Source of the DNA: Buchnera aphidicola (Symydobius americanus)
GTDB taxonomy: Bacteria > Pseudomonadota > Gammaproteobacteria > Enterobacterales > Enterobacteriaceae
Direction of reading: 5' to 3'
Assembly: GCF_964059135.1 (NCBI RefSeq)
Contig: NZ_OZ060393.1
Coordinates: forward strand, 310,001 to 374,000
DNA length: 64,000 nucleotides
The position numbers and the translations under genes are program-made. The notes beneath the pieces are model-generated. The model worked only from the letters and a program-made list of their open reading frames with translations, ran no database searches and was not told where the DNA came from. Positions 1 through 10,128 of the stretch are shown piece after piece (position 1 is the first letter of the stretch; the number at the start of each line of letters is the position of its first letter).

Positions 1-1518
1 GGTCATGCTAAGTCAATCTTTCTTAATTTTGAAATTGCAAAAAATTATAACGGAAAATGCAACTTACGATTTGATGATACTAATCCTATTAAAGAAAATA
101 TAAAATATATTCATTCGATTAAAAGAGATATTCAATGGTTAGGATATCAATGGTATAAAGAAACAAAATATGCTTCTCAATATTTTCAAAAAATGTATGA
201 ATATGCAATTGAATTAATTAAAAAAAAATTAGCATATGTAGATCAATTAAATCAATTAGAAATTCGAAAATATCGAGGAACATTAGAAAAAGGGGGCATC
301 AATAGCCCTTATAGAAATCAAACAATTGAAAAAAATCTAATATTATTCCAGGATATGAAAGAAGGAAAAATAAAAGAAGGTCAAGCTTGTCTAAGAGCTA
401 AAATTAATATGAACTCTGCATGCATAATAATGAGAGATCCTGTATTATATAGAATTAAATTTAAAAAACATCATCAAACAAAAAATAAATGGTGTATTTA
501 TCCAACATATGATTTTGCTCATTGTATTTCAGATGCAATAGAAGGTATTACTCATTCTTTATGTACATTAGAATTTCAAGATAATAAAAAATTATATAAT
601 TGGATATTAGATAACATTAATATTAAACATCATCCAACTCAACACGAATATTCTAGATTAAACTTAGAATATTCAGTGCTTTCAAAAAGAAAATTACAAA
701 TACTAATTGATAATAATATCGTAAAAGATTGGAATGATCCTCGCATGCCAACTCTTTCAGGCTTAAGAAAAAGAGGATATACACCAACAGCAATAAAAAA
801 TTTTTGCAATAAAATTGGAATAACAAAACAAAATAATTTAATAGAAATGCAAATATTAGAATCTTGTATTAGAAAAGAGTTAAATCAAATAGCTTATCGT
901 ACAATGGCTATATTAAATCCTATAAAGGTCATTATATATAATCTTCCAAAAAATTATGAACAAAAAATTAATATATTAAATCATCCAAAAAATTTACAAT
1001 TTGGAAAAAGAAAAATACATTTTACTAATGAAATATACATTGAAAAATCAGATTTTCAAGAAAAAGGAAATAATAAATATAAAAGATTAGTTTTAGGCGG
1101 AACAGTAAAATTAAAATATTCCTGTTTTATTACAGCTCAATATATACAAAAAGATAAAAATCAAAATATCAAAAAAATTTTTTGTACCTATCAAATAATA
1201 AATAAAATAAATTATAAAAAATATGGAATCATTCATTGGATTTCAAAAAAAAATACTATGCAAGCTGAATTTAGATTATATAATCATATATTTAATATTA
1301 AAAATCCTGATATAAAAAAAAATATATTATCATATATTAATCAACAATCGAAAATTATAAAATATGGCTTGATTCATAAATCAATAACTAAAAATCTAAT
1401 GATAAAATTTTATCAATTTGAAAGAATAGGATACTTTTGTATCGATAAAAATTTTTGTTCTAATAAAAAAATCATTTTTCACCGTACTGTAACACTCAAA
1501 GAAAATTGGAATACATAA
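1..1518 (+). CDS. glnS: Glutaminyl-tRNA synthetase, 5'-truncated by window edge
   Basis: Class I aminoacyl-tRNA synthetase that charges tRNA-Gln with glutamine. The open frame runs from base 1; the first codons read GHAKS, the end of the HIGH ATP-binding signature, so about 41 N-terminal residues lie before the window. Family hallmarks follow: LRFDDTNP, the tRNA acceptor-binding stretch, CIYPTYDFAHC and LEFQDN, and a KMSKS equivalent written LSKRK. The C-terminal beta-barrel anticodon-binding domain is present, with FERIGYFC near the end. The first internal ATG at 193 is not the start. It is followed 60 bases later by eno on the same strand. Identity is secure from near-continuous similarity to E. 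coli GlnS. Confidence 0.97.
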   Translation, partial: GHAKSIFLNFEIAKNYNGKCNLRFDDTNPIKENIKYIHSIKRDIQWLGYQWYKETKYASQYFQKMYEYAIELIKKKLAYVDQLNQLEIRKYRGTLEKGGINSPYRNQTIEKNLILFQDMKEGKIKEGQACLRAKINMNSACIIMRDPVLYRIKFKKHHQTKNKWCIYPTYDFAHCISDAIEGITHSLCTLEFQDNKKLYNWILDNINIKHHPTQHEYSRLNLEYSVLSKRKLQILIDNNIVKDWNDPRMPTLSGLRKRGYTPTAIKNFCNKIGITKQNNLIEMQILESCIRKELNQIAYRTMAILNPIKVIIYNLPKNYEQKINILNHPKNLQFGKRKIHFTNEIYIEKSDFQEKGNNKYKRLVLGGTVKLKYSCFITAQYIQKDKNQNIKKIFCTYQIINKINYKKYGIIHWISKKNTMQAEFRLYNHIFNIKNPDIKKNILSYINQQSKIIKYGLIHKSITKNLMIKFYQFERIGYFCIDKNFCSNKKIIFHRTVTLKENWNT

Positions 1519-1578
1519 TTTGAATATTATCAATAAAATAAGTACATATTTTAAAAATATTATATTTTAGGAAAAAAA

Positions 1579-2877
1579 ATGTCAAAAATTAAAAAAATTA
1601 CCGCAAGAGAAATAATTGATTCTAGAGGCAATCCAACAGTAGAAGCAGAAGTAGAATTAAAAGATGGATCAATTGGATTATTTTCTTGCCCATCTGGAGC
1701 ATCTACTGGCTCAAAAGAAGCAATTGAACTTCGAGATTATGATAAAAATCGATTTTTTGGAAAAGGTGTATTAAAATCAATATCAATGATTAAAAACCAA
1801 ATATTTTCAAAATTAAAAAATAAAGATGCAATGAATCAATTTGAAATTGATCAAATTATGTTAAAACTCGATGGTACTAATAATAAAAATTATCTAGGTG
1901 CAAATTCTATTTTAGCTGTATCAATGGCAACCGCAAAAGCGGCTGCAATATCTAAAAAAATACCATTATATGAATATATTGCAGAATTAAATAATACCCC
2001 AAAAGAATTTTCTATGCCATTACCAATGATTAATGTCATAAATGGAGGAAGTCATTCAAATAATAATATTGATATACAAGAATTTATGATACAACCCATT
2101 GGTGCAAAATCAATTAAAAAAGCAATTCAAATGGGTTGCGAAATATTTCATATATTAGGAAAAATTATAAAACAAAGAAATATGAGCACATCTGTTGGAG
2201 ATGAAGGTGGATACGCTCCAAATTTACCATCAAATGAATCTGCATTAATCTTGTTAAAGGAAGCAATTGAACATTCTAAATATGAATTAGAAAAAGATAT
2301 TACATTTGCAATAGATTGCGCAGCATCTGAATTATATAATCCAAATAATAAACAATACTGTTTAAAAAGTGAAAAGAAATCTTTTAATTCAAAAGAATTT
2401 AGTCATTTTATAAAAGATTTAACATTGAAATACCCAATTACTTCTATAGAAGATGGACAAAGTGAAAAAGATTGGAGTGGATTTTTATATCAAACTCAAT
2501 TATTAGGGAAAAATATCCAAATAGTAGGAGACGATTTATTTGTAACCAATACTAAAAAACTTCAGGAGGGAATTGAAAAAGGAATAGGAAATTCTATATT
2601 AATTAAATTGAATCAAATTGGAACATTAACAGAAACATTATCTGCAATTAAAATGGCAAAAAAAGCAAAATATTCAGTAATTATATCTCATCGGTCAGGA
2701 GAAACAGAAGATAGTTCTATTGCTGATTTAGCTGTAGGTACAGCATCAGGACAAATAAAAACTGGATCTATGAGTCGATCAGACAGATTATGTAAATATA
2801 ATCAACTAATTAGAATTGAAGAAAAACTAGGAAAATTTAATGCTCCATTTTTTGACATTAAATCAATAAAAAAATAA
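1579..2877 (+). CDS. eno: Enolase (phosphopyruvate hydratase)
   Basis: Glycolytic enzyme converting 2-phosphoglycerate to phosphoenolpyruvate; in enterobacteria it is also a component of the RNA degradosome. It has 432 residues, the same length as E. coli enolase. Visible signatures are [14 protein letters not shown] at the N terminus, SGASTG (the mobile catalytic loop), GDEGGYAPN, the metal-binding EDG and DD stretches, and the C-terminal [10 protein letters not shown] followed by GSMSRSDR. The start is supported by TTTAGGA, a good ribosome binding site eight bases before the ATG. In E. coli pyrG precedes eno; here glnS does. Confidence 0.98.
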   Translation: MSKIKKITAREIIDSRGNPTVEAEVELKDGSIGLFSCPSGASTGSKEAIELRDYDKNRFFGKGVLKSISMIKNQIFSKLKNKDAMNQFEIDQIMLKLDGTNNKNYLGANSILAVSMATAKAAAISKKIPLYEYIAELNNTPKEFSMPLPMINVINGGSHSNNNIDIQEFMIQPIGAKSIKKAIQMGCEIFHILGKIIKQRNMSTSVGDEGGYAPNLPSNESALILLKEAIEHSKYELEKDITFAIDCAASELYNPNNKQYCLKSEKKSFNSKEFSHFIKDLTLKYPITSIEDGQSEKDWSGFLYQTQLLGKNIQIVGDDLFVTNTKKLQEGIEKGIGNSILIKLNQIGTLTETLSAIKMAKKAKYSVIISHRSGETEDSSIADLAVGTASGQIKTGSMSRSDRLCKYNQLIRIEEKLGKFNAPFFDIKSIKK

Positions 2878-3185
2878 ATACTATATTTAAAAAAAATAAA
2901 ACTCTTAAAATAAAAACAATCAAATACTACACCGAAATATCAAATGTTTATTACCTAAAAATGTTTAAACCGGTGTAGTTAAAAATATAATAAGTAACAA
3001 TTAAAAAAATACCCTATACGATAATATTTTAATATTAAGAAAAATTAAAAACTAATTAATGGAAATAAATAATATTTTAAATAATTAATATTTATCAACG
3101 ATATAACATATTCCCTTAAAACATAAAAAATCAAATATAATATATAAAATAAAAAATAAAATACTTATACTTTAAATAATTACTT
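2878..3185. other. 308-base gap between convergent eno and cysC
   Basis: This is very AT-rich sequence between two converging genes. No open frame of note, no tRNA and no rRNA is visible. The only distinctive element is the inverted repeat annotated separately at 2926-2979. The remainder (2980-3185) looks like eroded non-coding DNA. Confidence 0.6.
2926..2979. terminator. Long-loop inverted repeat between eno and cysC, possible terminator
   Basis: A perfect 9-base inverted repeat, ACTACACCG at 2926-2934 and CGGTGTAGT at 2971-2979, flanks a 36-base loop. It is the only GC-containing structure in the gap. Read on the minus strand it is followed by ATTTGATTGTTTTTATTTT, which is U-rich, so it could end the cys transcript; the plus-strand side has no T run. 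The loop is much longer than in a standard intrinsic terminator, and the loop contains AATGTTT twice. A small RNA or chance repeat is also possible. Confidence 0.3.
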
Positions 3186-3797
3186 TTAAAATACTATGAA
3201 TTTTTTAGATAATAAAAAATCTAATACTTTCTGAACAGAACAATCAGGAGATTGTATACCATCTAATATAATATCTGGATTCTTAGGTATTTCATATGCA
3301 GAATCTATACCGGTAAAATTTTTAATTTTAAAATTAACTACTTTTTTATATAAACCTTTTGGATCTCTTTTTTTACAAAGATAAATCGGAGTATTTACAA
3401 ATATCTCTAAAAAACGATTTTTTTGTATCATATGTCTAACTTTTTCACGATCTGTTTGAAACGGAGAAATACAAGCAGAAATTACAAATAAACCAGCTTC
3501 CATCATAAGTTTGGCAATCTCCGCAATTCTTCTTATATTTTCTGTACGACCTTTATTACTAAAATCAAGATCAGAAGAAATACCCTTCCTAATATTATCT
3601 CCATCTAATAAAAATGTTTTTATACCTATTTTATATAAACTGCGCTCTAATAATTTAGCAATAGTAGATTTTCCTGATCCAGATAATCCTGTAAACCATA
3701 ATAATATAGATTTATGACCATACAATTTTTCACGTTCAGTTGACGTAATTAATGAGTTACTCCATGTAACGTAAATATTATTAATATTACAGCTCAT
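3186..3797 (-). CDS. cysC: Adenylyl-sulfate (APS) kinase
   Basis: Phosphorylates APS to PAPS in sulfate assimilation. It has 203 residues (E. coli 201). The P-loop GLSGSGKS lies near residues 36-43, followed by LLDGDNIR and the kinase signature around ISPFQTDRE. RDPKGLYKK and FTGIDSAYE form the substrate-binding lid. It is the last gene of the minus-strand cys cluster, 15 bases after cysN, matching the cysDNC order of E. coli. All key residues look intact. Confidence 0.96.
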   Translation of the reverse strand: MSCNINNIYVTWSNSLITSTEREKLYGHKSILLWFTGLSGSGKSTIAKLLERSLYKIGIKTFLLDGDNIRKGISSDLDFSNKGRTENIRRIAEIAKLMMEAGLFVISACISPFQTDREKVRHMIQKNRFLEIFVNTPIYLCKKRDPKGLYKKVVNFKIKNFTGIDSAYEIPKNPDIILDGIQSPDCSVQKVLDFLLSKKFIVF

Positions 3798-3812
3798 AAA
3801 AATATGCTCTAA

Positions 3813-5237
3813 TTAATTGTTAATATTTTTAACATTCCAATCAGGAAAAAATTTACAAATTAATTTATTTAATTCTAATTCAAATGAATTATAGTAATTA
3901 TTTTTTTTTGATGCAAGATGATAATTACATTTTTTTACCATACCTGCTCCAACTGTCATATTAGTTAAAATATCAATAAAAATTATTCCACCTAAATATT
4001 TATGGAGATAATAAGAATTAATAAATATAGGTTCTTCAAAAATAATTTCTATTAAACCAATAGAATTTAAAGATAATTGACTAGTAGTATTTTGTTTTAA
4101 AGTATCAGCATTAATCTCATAAAAAATATTTTTTATAATAATAGTAGTAATTTTCCCTAATATTTTAATTTTATATTTTTGATTTAAAAATAATGGGTTT
4201 TCAGACATCCAAATAATATTTAATAATGCAGATCGAGAAGTAATAAATTTTGCTGATGGATCAATTAATATGTCTCCTCTACTTAAATCAATATCATCTT
4301 CTAAAACTAACGAAATAGGAAGATATTCATCTACTGTTTGTAAATCACTATCAAAAGTAATAATTTTTGAAATTTTAGAATATGACTGAGTAAATAATGT
4401 TTTAATTTTCTTTCCAACAAATAATTTACCAGATAATAAAGTACCACAATAAAAACGATCCTTTTTATCTAAACGATTCACATATTGAATAGGAAAAATT
4501 AAATCTTTTTCATTATATCCAGAAAAAATATCAATACCTTCTAATGTATTAATTAATGTTTTTCCAGTATACCAAGGCATATTATTACTAATATTAATTA
4601 TATTATCTCCTAATAATGCAGAAATTGGAACAAAATATATTTTAGGTATCACTGGTAAGTTTTTAGAAAAAATTAAAAAATTGCTTTTAATTTTCTGAAA
4701 AATATTTTCTTTAAAATTTACTAAATCCATTTTATTAATTGCAATAATAAAATATTTAATTCCTAACATAGACGAAATCAAACTATGTCTACAAGTTTGA
4801 TTAGTTAATCCTTTTTGGGCATCAATTAAAATTACAGAAACATCAGAATGAGATGCAGCAGTTGCCATATTACGAGTATACTGTTTATGACCTGGACTAT
4901 CTGCAATAATGAATTTCTTTGTATTAGTTGAAAAATATCGATACGCAACATCAATAGTAATACCCTGTTCTCTCTCTGCTTGTAATCCATCAACTAACAA
5001 AGAAAAATCAATCAATTCTTTTTGATTGTAATCAAATTTAAGATTGTTATTTAATGATAATAACTGATCGACATATACTTCGTTAATCTCATATAATAAT
5101 CTACCAATTAAAGTACTTTTACCATCATCTACATTACCACATGTTAAAAATCTTAATAAACTTTTTTTTTGTTGTAAGGACCACCATTTCTGAAAATTAA
5201 TTTTATTACTATTTTTTTCTTTCATAATATGATTCAT
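3813..5237 (-). CDS. cysN: Sulfate adenylyltransferase subunit 1 (GTPase subunit)
   Basis: The GTPase subunit of ATP sulfurylase, which couples GTP hydrolysis to formation of APS from ATP and sulfate with CysD. It has 474 residues (E. coli 475). An EF-Tu-like GTP domain shows G1 GNVDDGKST, the switch region EREQGITIDVAYR, G3 DSPGH, and G4 NKMD, followed by two beta-barrel domains ending in VGAGMV. The start has few alternatives; MNHIMKEK allows the second Met. It lies 14 bases after cysD and 15 before cysC, so the three are almost certainly co-transcribed. Confidence 0.97.
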   Translation of the reverse strand: MNHIMKEKNSNKINFQKWWSLQQKKSLLRFLTCGNVDDGKSTLIGRLLYEINEVYVDQLLSLNNNLKFDYNQKELIDFSLLVDGLQAEREQGITIDVAYRYFSTNTKKFIIADSPGHKQYTRNMATAASHSDVSVILIDAQKGLTNQTCRHSLISSMLGIKYFIIAINKMDLVNFKENIFQKIKSNFLIFSKNLPVIPKIYFVPISALLGDNIINISNNMPWYTGKTLINTLEGIDIFSGYNEKDLIFPIQYVNRLDKKDRFYCGTLLSGKLFVGKKIKTLFTQSYSKISKIITFDSDLQTVDEYLPISLVLEDDIDLSRGDILIDPSAKFITSRSALLNIIWMSENPLFLNQKYKIKILGKITTIIIKNIFYEINADTLKQNTTSQLSLNSIGLIEIIFEEPIFINSYYLHKYLGGIIFIDILTNMTVGAGMVKKCNYHLASKKNNYYNSFELELNKLICKFFPDWNVKNINN

Positions 5238-5251
5238 ATTGCACCTATTGC

Positions 5252-6160
5252 TTAAAAATACCCTTGTTTTTTCTTTGATTCCATAGAACTATTTTGGTCA
5301 TAATCGATTGTTCTTCCAGAACGTTCGCTCGTATTAGAAATGAGAATTTCTTCTATAATTTCAGGAATAGTTTGTGCTTCTGATTCAATTGCATTTGTTA
5401 AAGGCCAACAACCTAAAGTACGAAATCTAATCATTTTATATTCAATTTGTTCATTTTCTTCTAAAGATATTCTATTATCATCAATCATTAATAAATTATT
5501 TTTTCTTTCTAAAACTGGTCGTAAACTCGAAAAATATAATGGTACAATTTCAATATTTTCAATAAAAATATATTGCCAAACATCTAATTCAGTCCAATTC
5601 GATAAAGGAAAAACCCTCATGCTTTCGCCAGAATTAATATTACCATTATAATTATTCCATAATTCCGGTCTTTGTTTTTTAGGATCCCAACGATGAAACG
5701 AATCTCGAAAAGAATAAATACGCTCTTTAGCTCGAGACTTTTCTTCATCACGTCTTGCTCCACCAAATGCTGCATCAAAATTATATTTTTCAATAGCTTG
5801 TTTTAAACTTTCTGTTTTCATAATATCAGTATATTTTCCAATATCATTTGATAACGGATTAATTCCTAAAGATAAACCCTGTTTATTTACATGTACAATT
5901 AAATTAGCTTGTAAATTATTTACAACTTGATTACGAAAATCATACATTTCACGAAACTTCCATCCAGTATCAACATGTAATAAAGGAAAGGGAAATCGAG
6001 CAGGATAAAAAGCTTTTTTGGCAAGATGTAACATTACTGAAGAATCTTTTCCTATGGAATATAACATCACGGGATTTTGAAACTCCGCAACTACCTCACG
6101 AAAAATATAAATACTTTCTGATTCTAATTGTTTTAAATGCGTAGAGCATTTTAATATCAT
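5252..6160 (-). CDS. cysD: Sulfate adenylyltransferase subunit 2
   Basis: Catalytic adenylyltransferase subunit of ATP sulfurylase, partner of CysN. It has 302 residues, the same length as the E. coli protein. The PP-loop ATPase motif is [10 protein letters not shown] near residues 36-45, followed by LHVDTGWKF, the arginine-rich [16 protein letters not shown] and [12 protein letters not shown]. The C terminus [12 protein letters not shown] matches the family tail. There is no sign of decay. Confidence 0.97.
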   Translation of the reverse strand: MILKCSTHLKQLESESIYIFREVVAEFQNPVMLYSIGKDSSVMLHLAKKAFYPARFPFPLLHVDTGWKFREMYDFRNQVVNNLQANLIVHVNKQGLSLGINPLSNDIGKYTDIMKTESLKQAIEKYNFDAAFGGARRDEEKSRAKERIYSFRDSFHRWDPKKQRPELWNNYNGNINSGESMRVFPLSNWTELDVWQYIFIENIEIVPLYFSSLRPVLERKNNLLMIDDNRISLEENEQIEYKMIRFRTLGCWPLTNAIESEAQTIPEIIEEILISNTSERSGRTIDYDQNSSMESKKKQGYF

Positions 6161-6214
6161 TTTATTTTCCTATCATGTGTAATATCTAACAAAAAATAAA
6201 TCGTTTAAATCACA

Positions 6215-7588
6215 TTATTTATTATGAAACCACATACATTTTTTATGTAAATTGACTACATTACCAACAATCAATAATGATGGACTAGATATCTCTTTTG
6301 ATAATATAAGCATATTTTTTAACTTTCCAATCAAAATTTTTTGCTGAAAGGTAGTACCTTTTTCAATAAATGCTATTGGTGTAGACATTGATTTTTTATA
6401 TAAAATAAAATTATTATATATATTATTTATATTCATTTTACCCATATAAATTACTATAGTATCTTGATTTTTAGATAATGCTTTCCAATCAATATTACCC
6501 TTATTAATTACATGTCCTGTAATAAAAGTTACACTACTTGAATATAACCGATGAGTTAATGGAATACCAGAATATGCAGCAACACCAATAGCAGCAGTAA
6601 TACCGGGGATAACTTGAAAAACAACACCAGCATCTTTTAAAGCTTCTAATTCCTCTCCCCCACGACCAAAAATAAAACCATCACCACCTTTTAATCTAAC
6701 TACTTTTTTCCCTTTTCGAGCTAAAGAAATTAACATACAATTAATTTGATTTTGTGTAATACCACCCGCAACATCTAGACTTTTTCCTACAAAAACAAGT
6801 TTAGAGTCACGGCGGGCAAAATCTAAAATATCTTTATTAACTAATGAATCGTATAAAATTATATCCGCTACCTGTAATGCTTGTAATCCTTTTAAAGTTA
6901 ATAAATCTTTATCTCCAGGACCTGCTCCAACTAATACTACTTGACCTTGATATTCATAATCCTTATGAAATGTTTTTTTTAAAATTTGAACCGCAGTTTC
7001 AGTATTTCCATTTAATATGTGATTTACAAAAATACTATTAAATAACTTGTACCAAAATTTTCTTTGAATAGAAATATTATGAAACTTTTTCTGTATTTTC
7101 TTCCTCCATTGCTGAGATACAATAGCAATATCTCCAAAATTATGTGGTAACATAGATTCTATCTTTTGTCTTAACATACAACATAAAACAGGAGCAGATC
7201 CTCCTGAAGATATAGATATTTTAATAGGATTACGATCAACAATAGCAGGAAAAATAATTGAACATTTTGATATATCATCAACAACATTAACTAATAAATA
7301 TCTACGATTAGCTTGCTGAAAGATATAATTATTTAAAATATTATCACTTGTAGCTACGATAACAAAAAAAATTTTTTGCAATTGATTGGTATGAAAATTT
7401 TTACTAATCCAAAAAATTTTTTTTTGTTTATATAAAATATATAAATCGTTACATAATTCAAAAGCTACAATATTTATTATAGCGCCAGTACGTAATAATA
7501 AAAAAACCTTTCTAAATGCAACTTCGCCACCACCAACAACCAAAACTGGTCGCGATTTTAAATTTATAGAAATTGGGAGATAATTCAC
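6215..7588 (-). CDS. cysG: Siroheme synthase (trifunctional)
   Basis: Makes siroheme, the cofactor of sulfite reductase CysI, from uroporphyrinogen III. The N-terminal half is the precorrin-2 dehydrogenase/ferrochelatase, with VVGGGEVAFRK as its NAD-binding loop and SSGGSAPVL at the active site. The C-terminal half is the SAM uroporphyrinogen methyltransferase, with LVGAGPGDKDLLTLKG, RLKGGDGFIFGRGGEE and PGITAA. I chose the GTG at 7588 (NYLPISINL follows): it gives 457 residues, exactly the E. coli length, and AAAGG sits five bases before it. The longer frame to 7627 starts at TTG and adds an unlike, hydrophobic extension. It is placed inside the cys cluster between cysH and cysD. Confidence 0.94.
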   Translation of the reverse strand: MNYLPISINLKSRPVLVVGGGEVAFRKVFLLLRTGAIINIVAFELCNDLYILYKQKKIFWISKNFHTNQLQKIFFVIVATSDNILNNYIFQQANRRYLLVNVVDDISKCSIIFPAIVDRNPIKISISSGGSAPVLCCMLRQKIESMLPHNFGDIAIVSQQWRKKIQKKFHNISIQRKFWYKLFNSIFVNHILNGNTETAVQILKKTFHKDYEYQGQVVLVGAGPGDKDLLTLKGLQALQVADIILYDSLVNKDILDFARRDSKLVFVGKSLDVAGGITQNQINCMLISLARKGKKVVRLKGGDGFIFGRGGEELEALKDAGVVFQVIPGITAAIGVAAYSGIPLTHRLYSSSVTFITGHVINKGNIDWKALSKNQDTIVIYMGKMNINNIYNNFILYKKSMSTPIAFIEKGTTFQQKILIGKLKNMLILSKEISSPSLLIVGNVVNLHKKCMWFHNK

Positions 7589-7661
7589 AAACACCTTTAA
7601 AATATATAAAATCATTATAAATATCAAAAAAAAAGAAAAAAAAAATAGATGTTATTTTGTA

Positions 7662-8396
7662 TTAATCATCATGTAGACCGCATTCTCTTTTTAAACCAAA
7701 AAAACGAGTTTCTTCTTCTGAAATTCCGTTCGATTTACAAAATGTAGTATGAATATCCCCAACGGAAGAATATCCTTGCTTCAAAAGAGGGTGAAAATCT
7801 AAATGATTATTTTTAATATAATCAAATATATCTTGATCACTCCAATCTAATATAGGTAAAACCTTTAAAACATTTGAATGTATTTCAAGATAAGGTAAAT
7901 TTTTTCGACTAATGGATTGCGTTCTTCTTAAACCTGAAAACCACGTACTTACTGATAATTTTTTAAAAGCTACTTTCATTGGATGTACTTTATTCATTAC
8001 ATTATAAAAATTAATACCATCGATACCTTTTTTCCATAATTTTCCATAGCGAGCTTCCTGCCAAGCCGGAGATAATGTAGAACGAAAAACTTTCAAGTTT
8101 AAATTAAATTTTATAATTAATTGATCAATAAATCGATAAGTTTCTGGAAATAAATATCCAGTATCAATTAATATAATAGGAATATTAGGACATTGCTGAA
8201 TGATTAAATGCAAAGATACAATTGACTGAATTCCAAAACTAGAAGACAAAACATGTTGAGCTGGTAAATTTTTTAAAGACCATGCTATTCTTAACTTAGT
8301 AGGTAGTTTTTTTAACAAATTATTACATGCAGATAACATCATGTATTGGTCTTCCTTACTACAAGAAAATATACCTTTTAAATTTAATGTAGACAC
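7662..8396 (-). CDS. cysH: PAPS reductase (thioredoxin-dependent)
   Basis: Reduces PAPS to sulfite using thioredoxin. It has 244 residues (E. coli 244). It shows the PP-loop-like [26 protein letters not shown] and the catalytic C-terminal KRECGLHDD, with the single active-site Cys. Only the Cys of ECGLH is present in the usual site and there are no extra Fe-S cysteine pairs, which marks it as the PAPS rather than the APS type. It lies 19 bases after cysI, keeping the E. coli cysJIH order. Confidence 0.97.
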   Translation of the reverse strand: MSTLNLKGIFSCSKEDQYMMLSACNNLLKKLPTKLRIAWSLKNLPAQHVLSSSFGIQSIVSLHLIIQQCPNIPIILIDTGYLFPETYRFIDQLIIKFNLNLKVFRSTLSPAWQEARYGKLWKKGIDGINFYNVMNKVHPMKVAFKKLSVSTWFSGLRRTQSISRKNLPYLEIHSNVLKVLPILDWSDQDIFDYIKNNHLDFHPLLKQGYSSVGDIHTTFCKSNGISEEETRFFGLKRECGLHDD

Positions 8397-8415
8397 CTTT
8401 ACCTCAATGAATTAT

Positions 8416-10128
8416 TTACCAAAAATCAGAAATAGGATTTAAAATTTCTTTTACTATTTTAGAACGAATACAAAAATCGCCAAATCTTTCATTTATATTT
8501 CTTTCAGATGACCAACGATGAATTAAAATATCTAAATTTTTTATAATTTCTTCTGAATCAATATTCTCTAAATATAACTTAGCAATTCTAGTGCCAATAT
8601 AATTACCACCAAGATATAAATTATATCTATTTATAGATTTCCCTATCAATCCTATCTCCGATAATAGAGATCTACCACATCCATTAGGACATCCTGAAAT
8701 ACGAAAAATTATATCTTCAGAAAACATATTATATTTAATTAAAATATGCTCCAAATGATCTAAAAAAAATGGTAATATTCGTTCACCTTCAGCCATAGCT
8801 AAAGGACAAGTAGGAAAAGACACACACGACATTGCGCTTAACCTAATTTTTGAATATTTTTGAATTAATCCGTAACTAATAGCAATATCATTAATTCTAT
8901 CTTTTTCAGAGCTTGAAATATTTGCAATTACTAAATTTTGATTCGCAGTAATGATAAATTTCTTAGAGTGTATTTTAGCTATTTCGGATATTCCTGCTTT
9001 CAAAAAAATATTATTTGAATTAAATATCCGACCATTTGGAATAAATAAAATTAAATTCCAATTACCATAAATATCTTGTTTCCATCCAAATTGATCAGTT
9101 CTATTTAAAAAAATATATGGATATGACTGTTTAAATGTAATACAACTTCTTTTTTCAATTTCTTTTTTAAATATATCAAATCCAAAATTATTAATAGTAT
9201 ATCTAGTTTTAGCATTTTTACGATTACTTCTATTACCCCAATCCCTCTGAATAGTAATAATAGATTCTGCAATAGATAATATGTTATCAGATTGAATAAA
9301 ACCTAATTCTTTTGCAAGAGATGGCCAAGTATTTTTATTATTATGATCAATAGATAATCCACCCCCAACTAATACATTAAATCCAATTAATTTATTTGAA
9401 CGTATTATAGCAATAAAACTCATATCATTAGCATGTATATCAACATCATTATGAGGAGGAATAACTAATGCGGTTTTAAACTTTCTAGGTAAATATGTTT
9501 TTCCTAAAATTGGCTCATTTTCAGTAGTCGATATTTTTTTCTGATCTAACCAAATTTCAAAATAAGAATTAGTTTTTGGTAATAAATGATTAGATAATTT
9601 TTTAGTCCATTCATAAACTTCCTTATGAATCATAGTTTCGATCGGATTAGAGCTACATAATACATTTCGATTAACATCATTTGCTGTTGCGATAGAATCT
9701 AACTGTATATTATATAAAACTTTATGTATAGACTTAATATTTTTTTTTAAAATTCCATGTATTTGAAACGTTTGGCGATTAGTTAATCGAATTGTTCCAT
9801 ATAATGTATAATTTTTAACGTAATTATCAATTTCTAACCATTGTTTAGAAGTAATAATACCCCCAGGCAATCTACACCGAATCATCATGGAATAAAGTGG
9901 TTCTAATTTTTGTAAAAAACGTTCTCTTCGAAGATCACGATTATCCTGCTGATACATTCCATGAAACCGAATTAAAAAAGAACTATCTTCACTAAAAGCA
10001 TTAGTTACTCCATGAGATTCTAATTCATGTTTAATATTACCTCTAAAATAATTACTGGCATATTTTAATTGTTCTTCTTTCGTAAATTGACAGTTCTTAT
10101 TTTCATTTAAACAATTTTTTTTTGTCAT
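8416..10128 (-). CDS. cysI: Sulfite reductase hemoprotein beta subunit
   Basis: Carries siroheme and a 4Fe-4S cluster and reduces sulfite to sulfide by six electrons, receiving them from CysJ. It has 570 residues, the E. coli length. All four cluster cysteines are visible in SCVSFPTCPLAM and SGCPNGCGR. The siroheme-binding basic residues around RLTNRQTFQ and RNVLCSSNP are conserved. Its ATG overlaps the cysJ stop codon by one base (TAATG), indicating translational coupling. Confidence 0.98.
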   Translation of the reverse strand: MTKKNCLNENKNCQFTKEEQLKYASNYFRGNIKHELESHGVTNAFSEDSSFLIRFHGMYQQDNRDLRRERFLQKLEPLYSMMIRCRLPGGIITSKQWLEIDNYVKNYTLYGTIRLTNRQTFQIHGILKKNIKSIHKVLYNIQLDSIATANDVNRNVLCSSNPIETMIHKEVYEWTKKLSNHLLPKTNSYFEIWLDQKKISTTENEPILGKTYLPRKFKTALVIPPHNDVDIHANDMSFIAIIRSNKLIGFNVLVGGGLSIDHNNKNTWPSLAKELGFIQSDNILSIAESIITIQRDWGNRSNRKNAKTRYTINNFGFDIFKKEIEKRSCITFKQSYPYIFLNRTDQFGWKQDIYGNWNLILFIPNGRIFNSNNIFLKAGISEIAKIHSKKFIITANQNLVIANISSSEKDRINDIAISYGLIQKYSKIRLSAMSCVSFPTCPLAMAEGERILPFFLDHLEHILIKYNMFSEDIIFRISGCPNGCGRSLLSEIGLIGKSINRYNLYLGGNYIGTRIAKLYLENIDSEEIIKNLDILIHRWSSERNINERFGDFCIRSKIVKEILNPISDFW

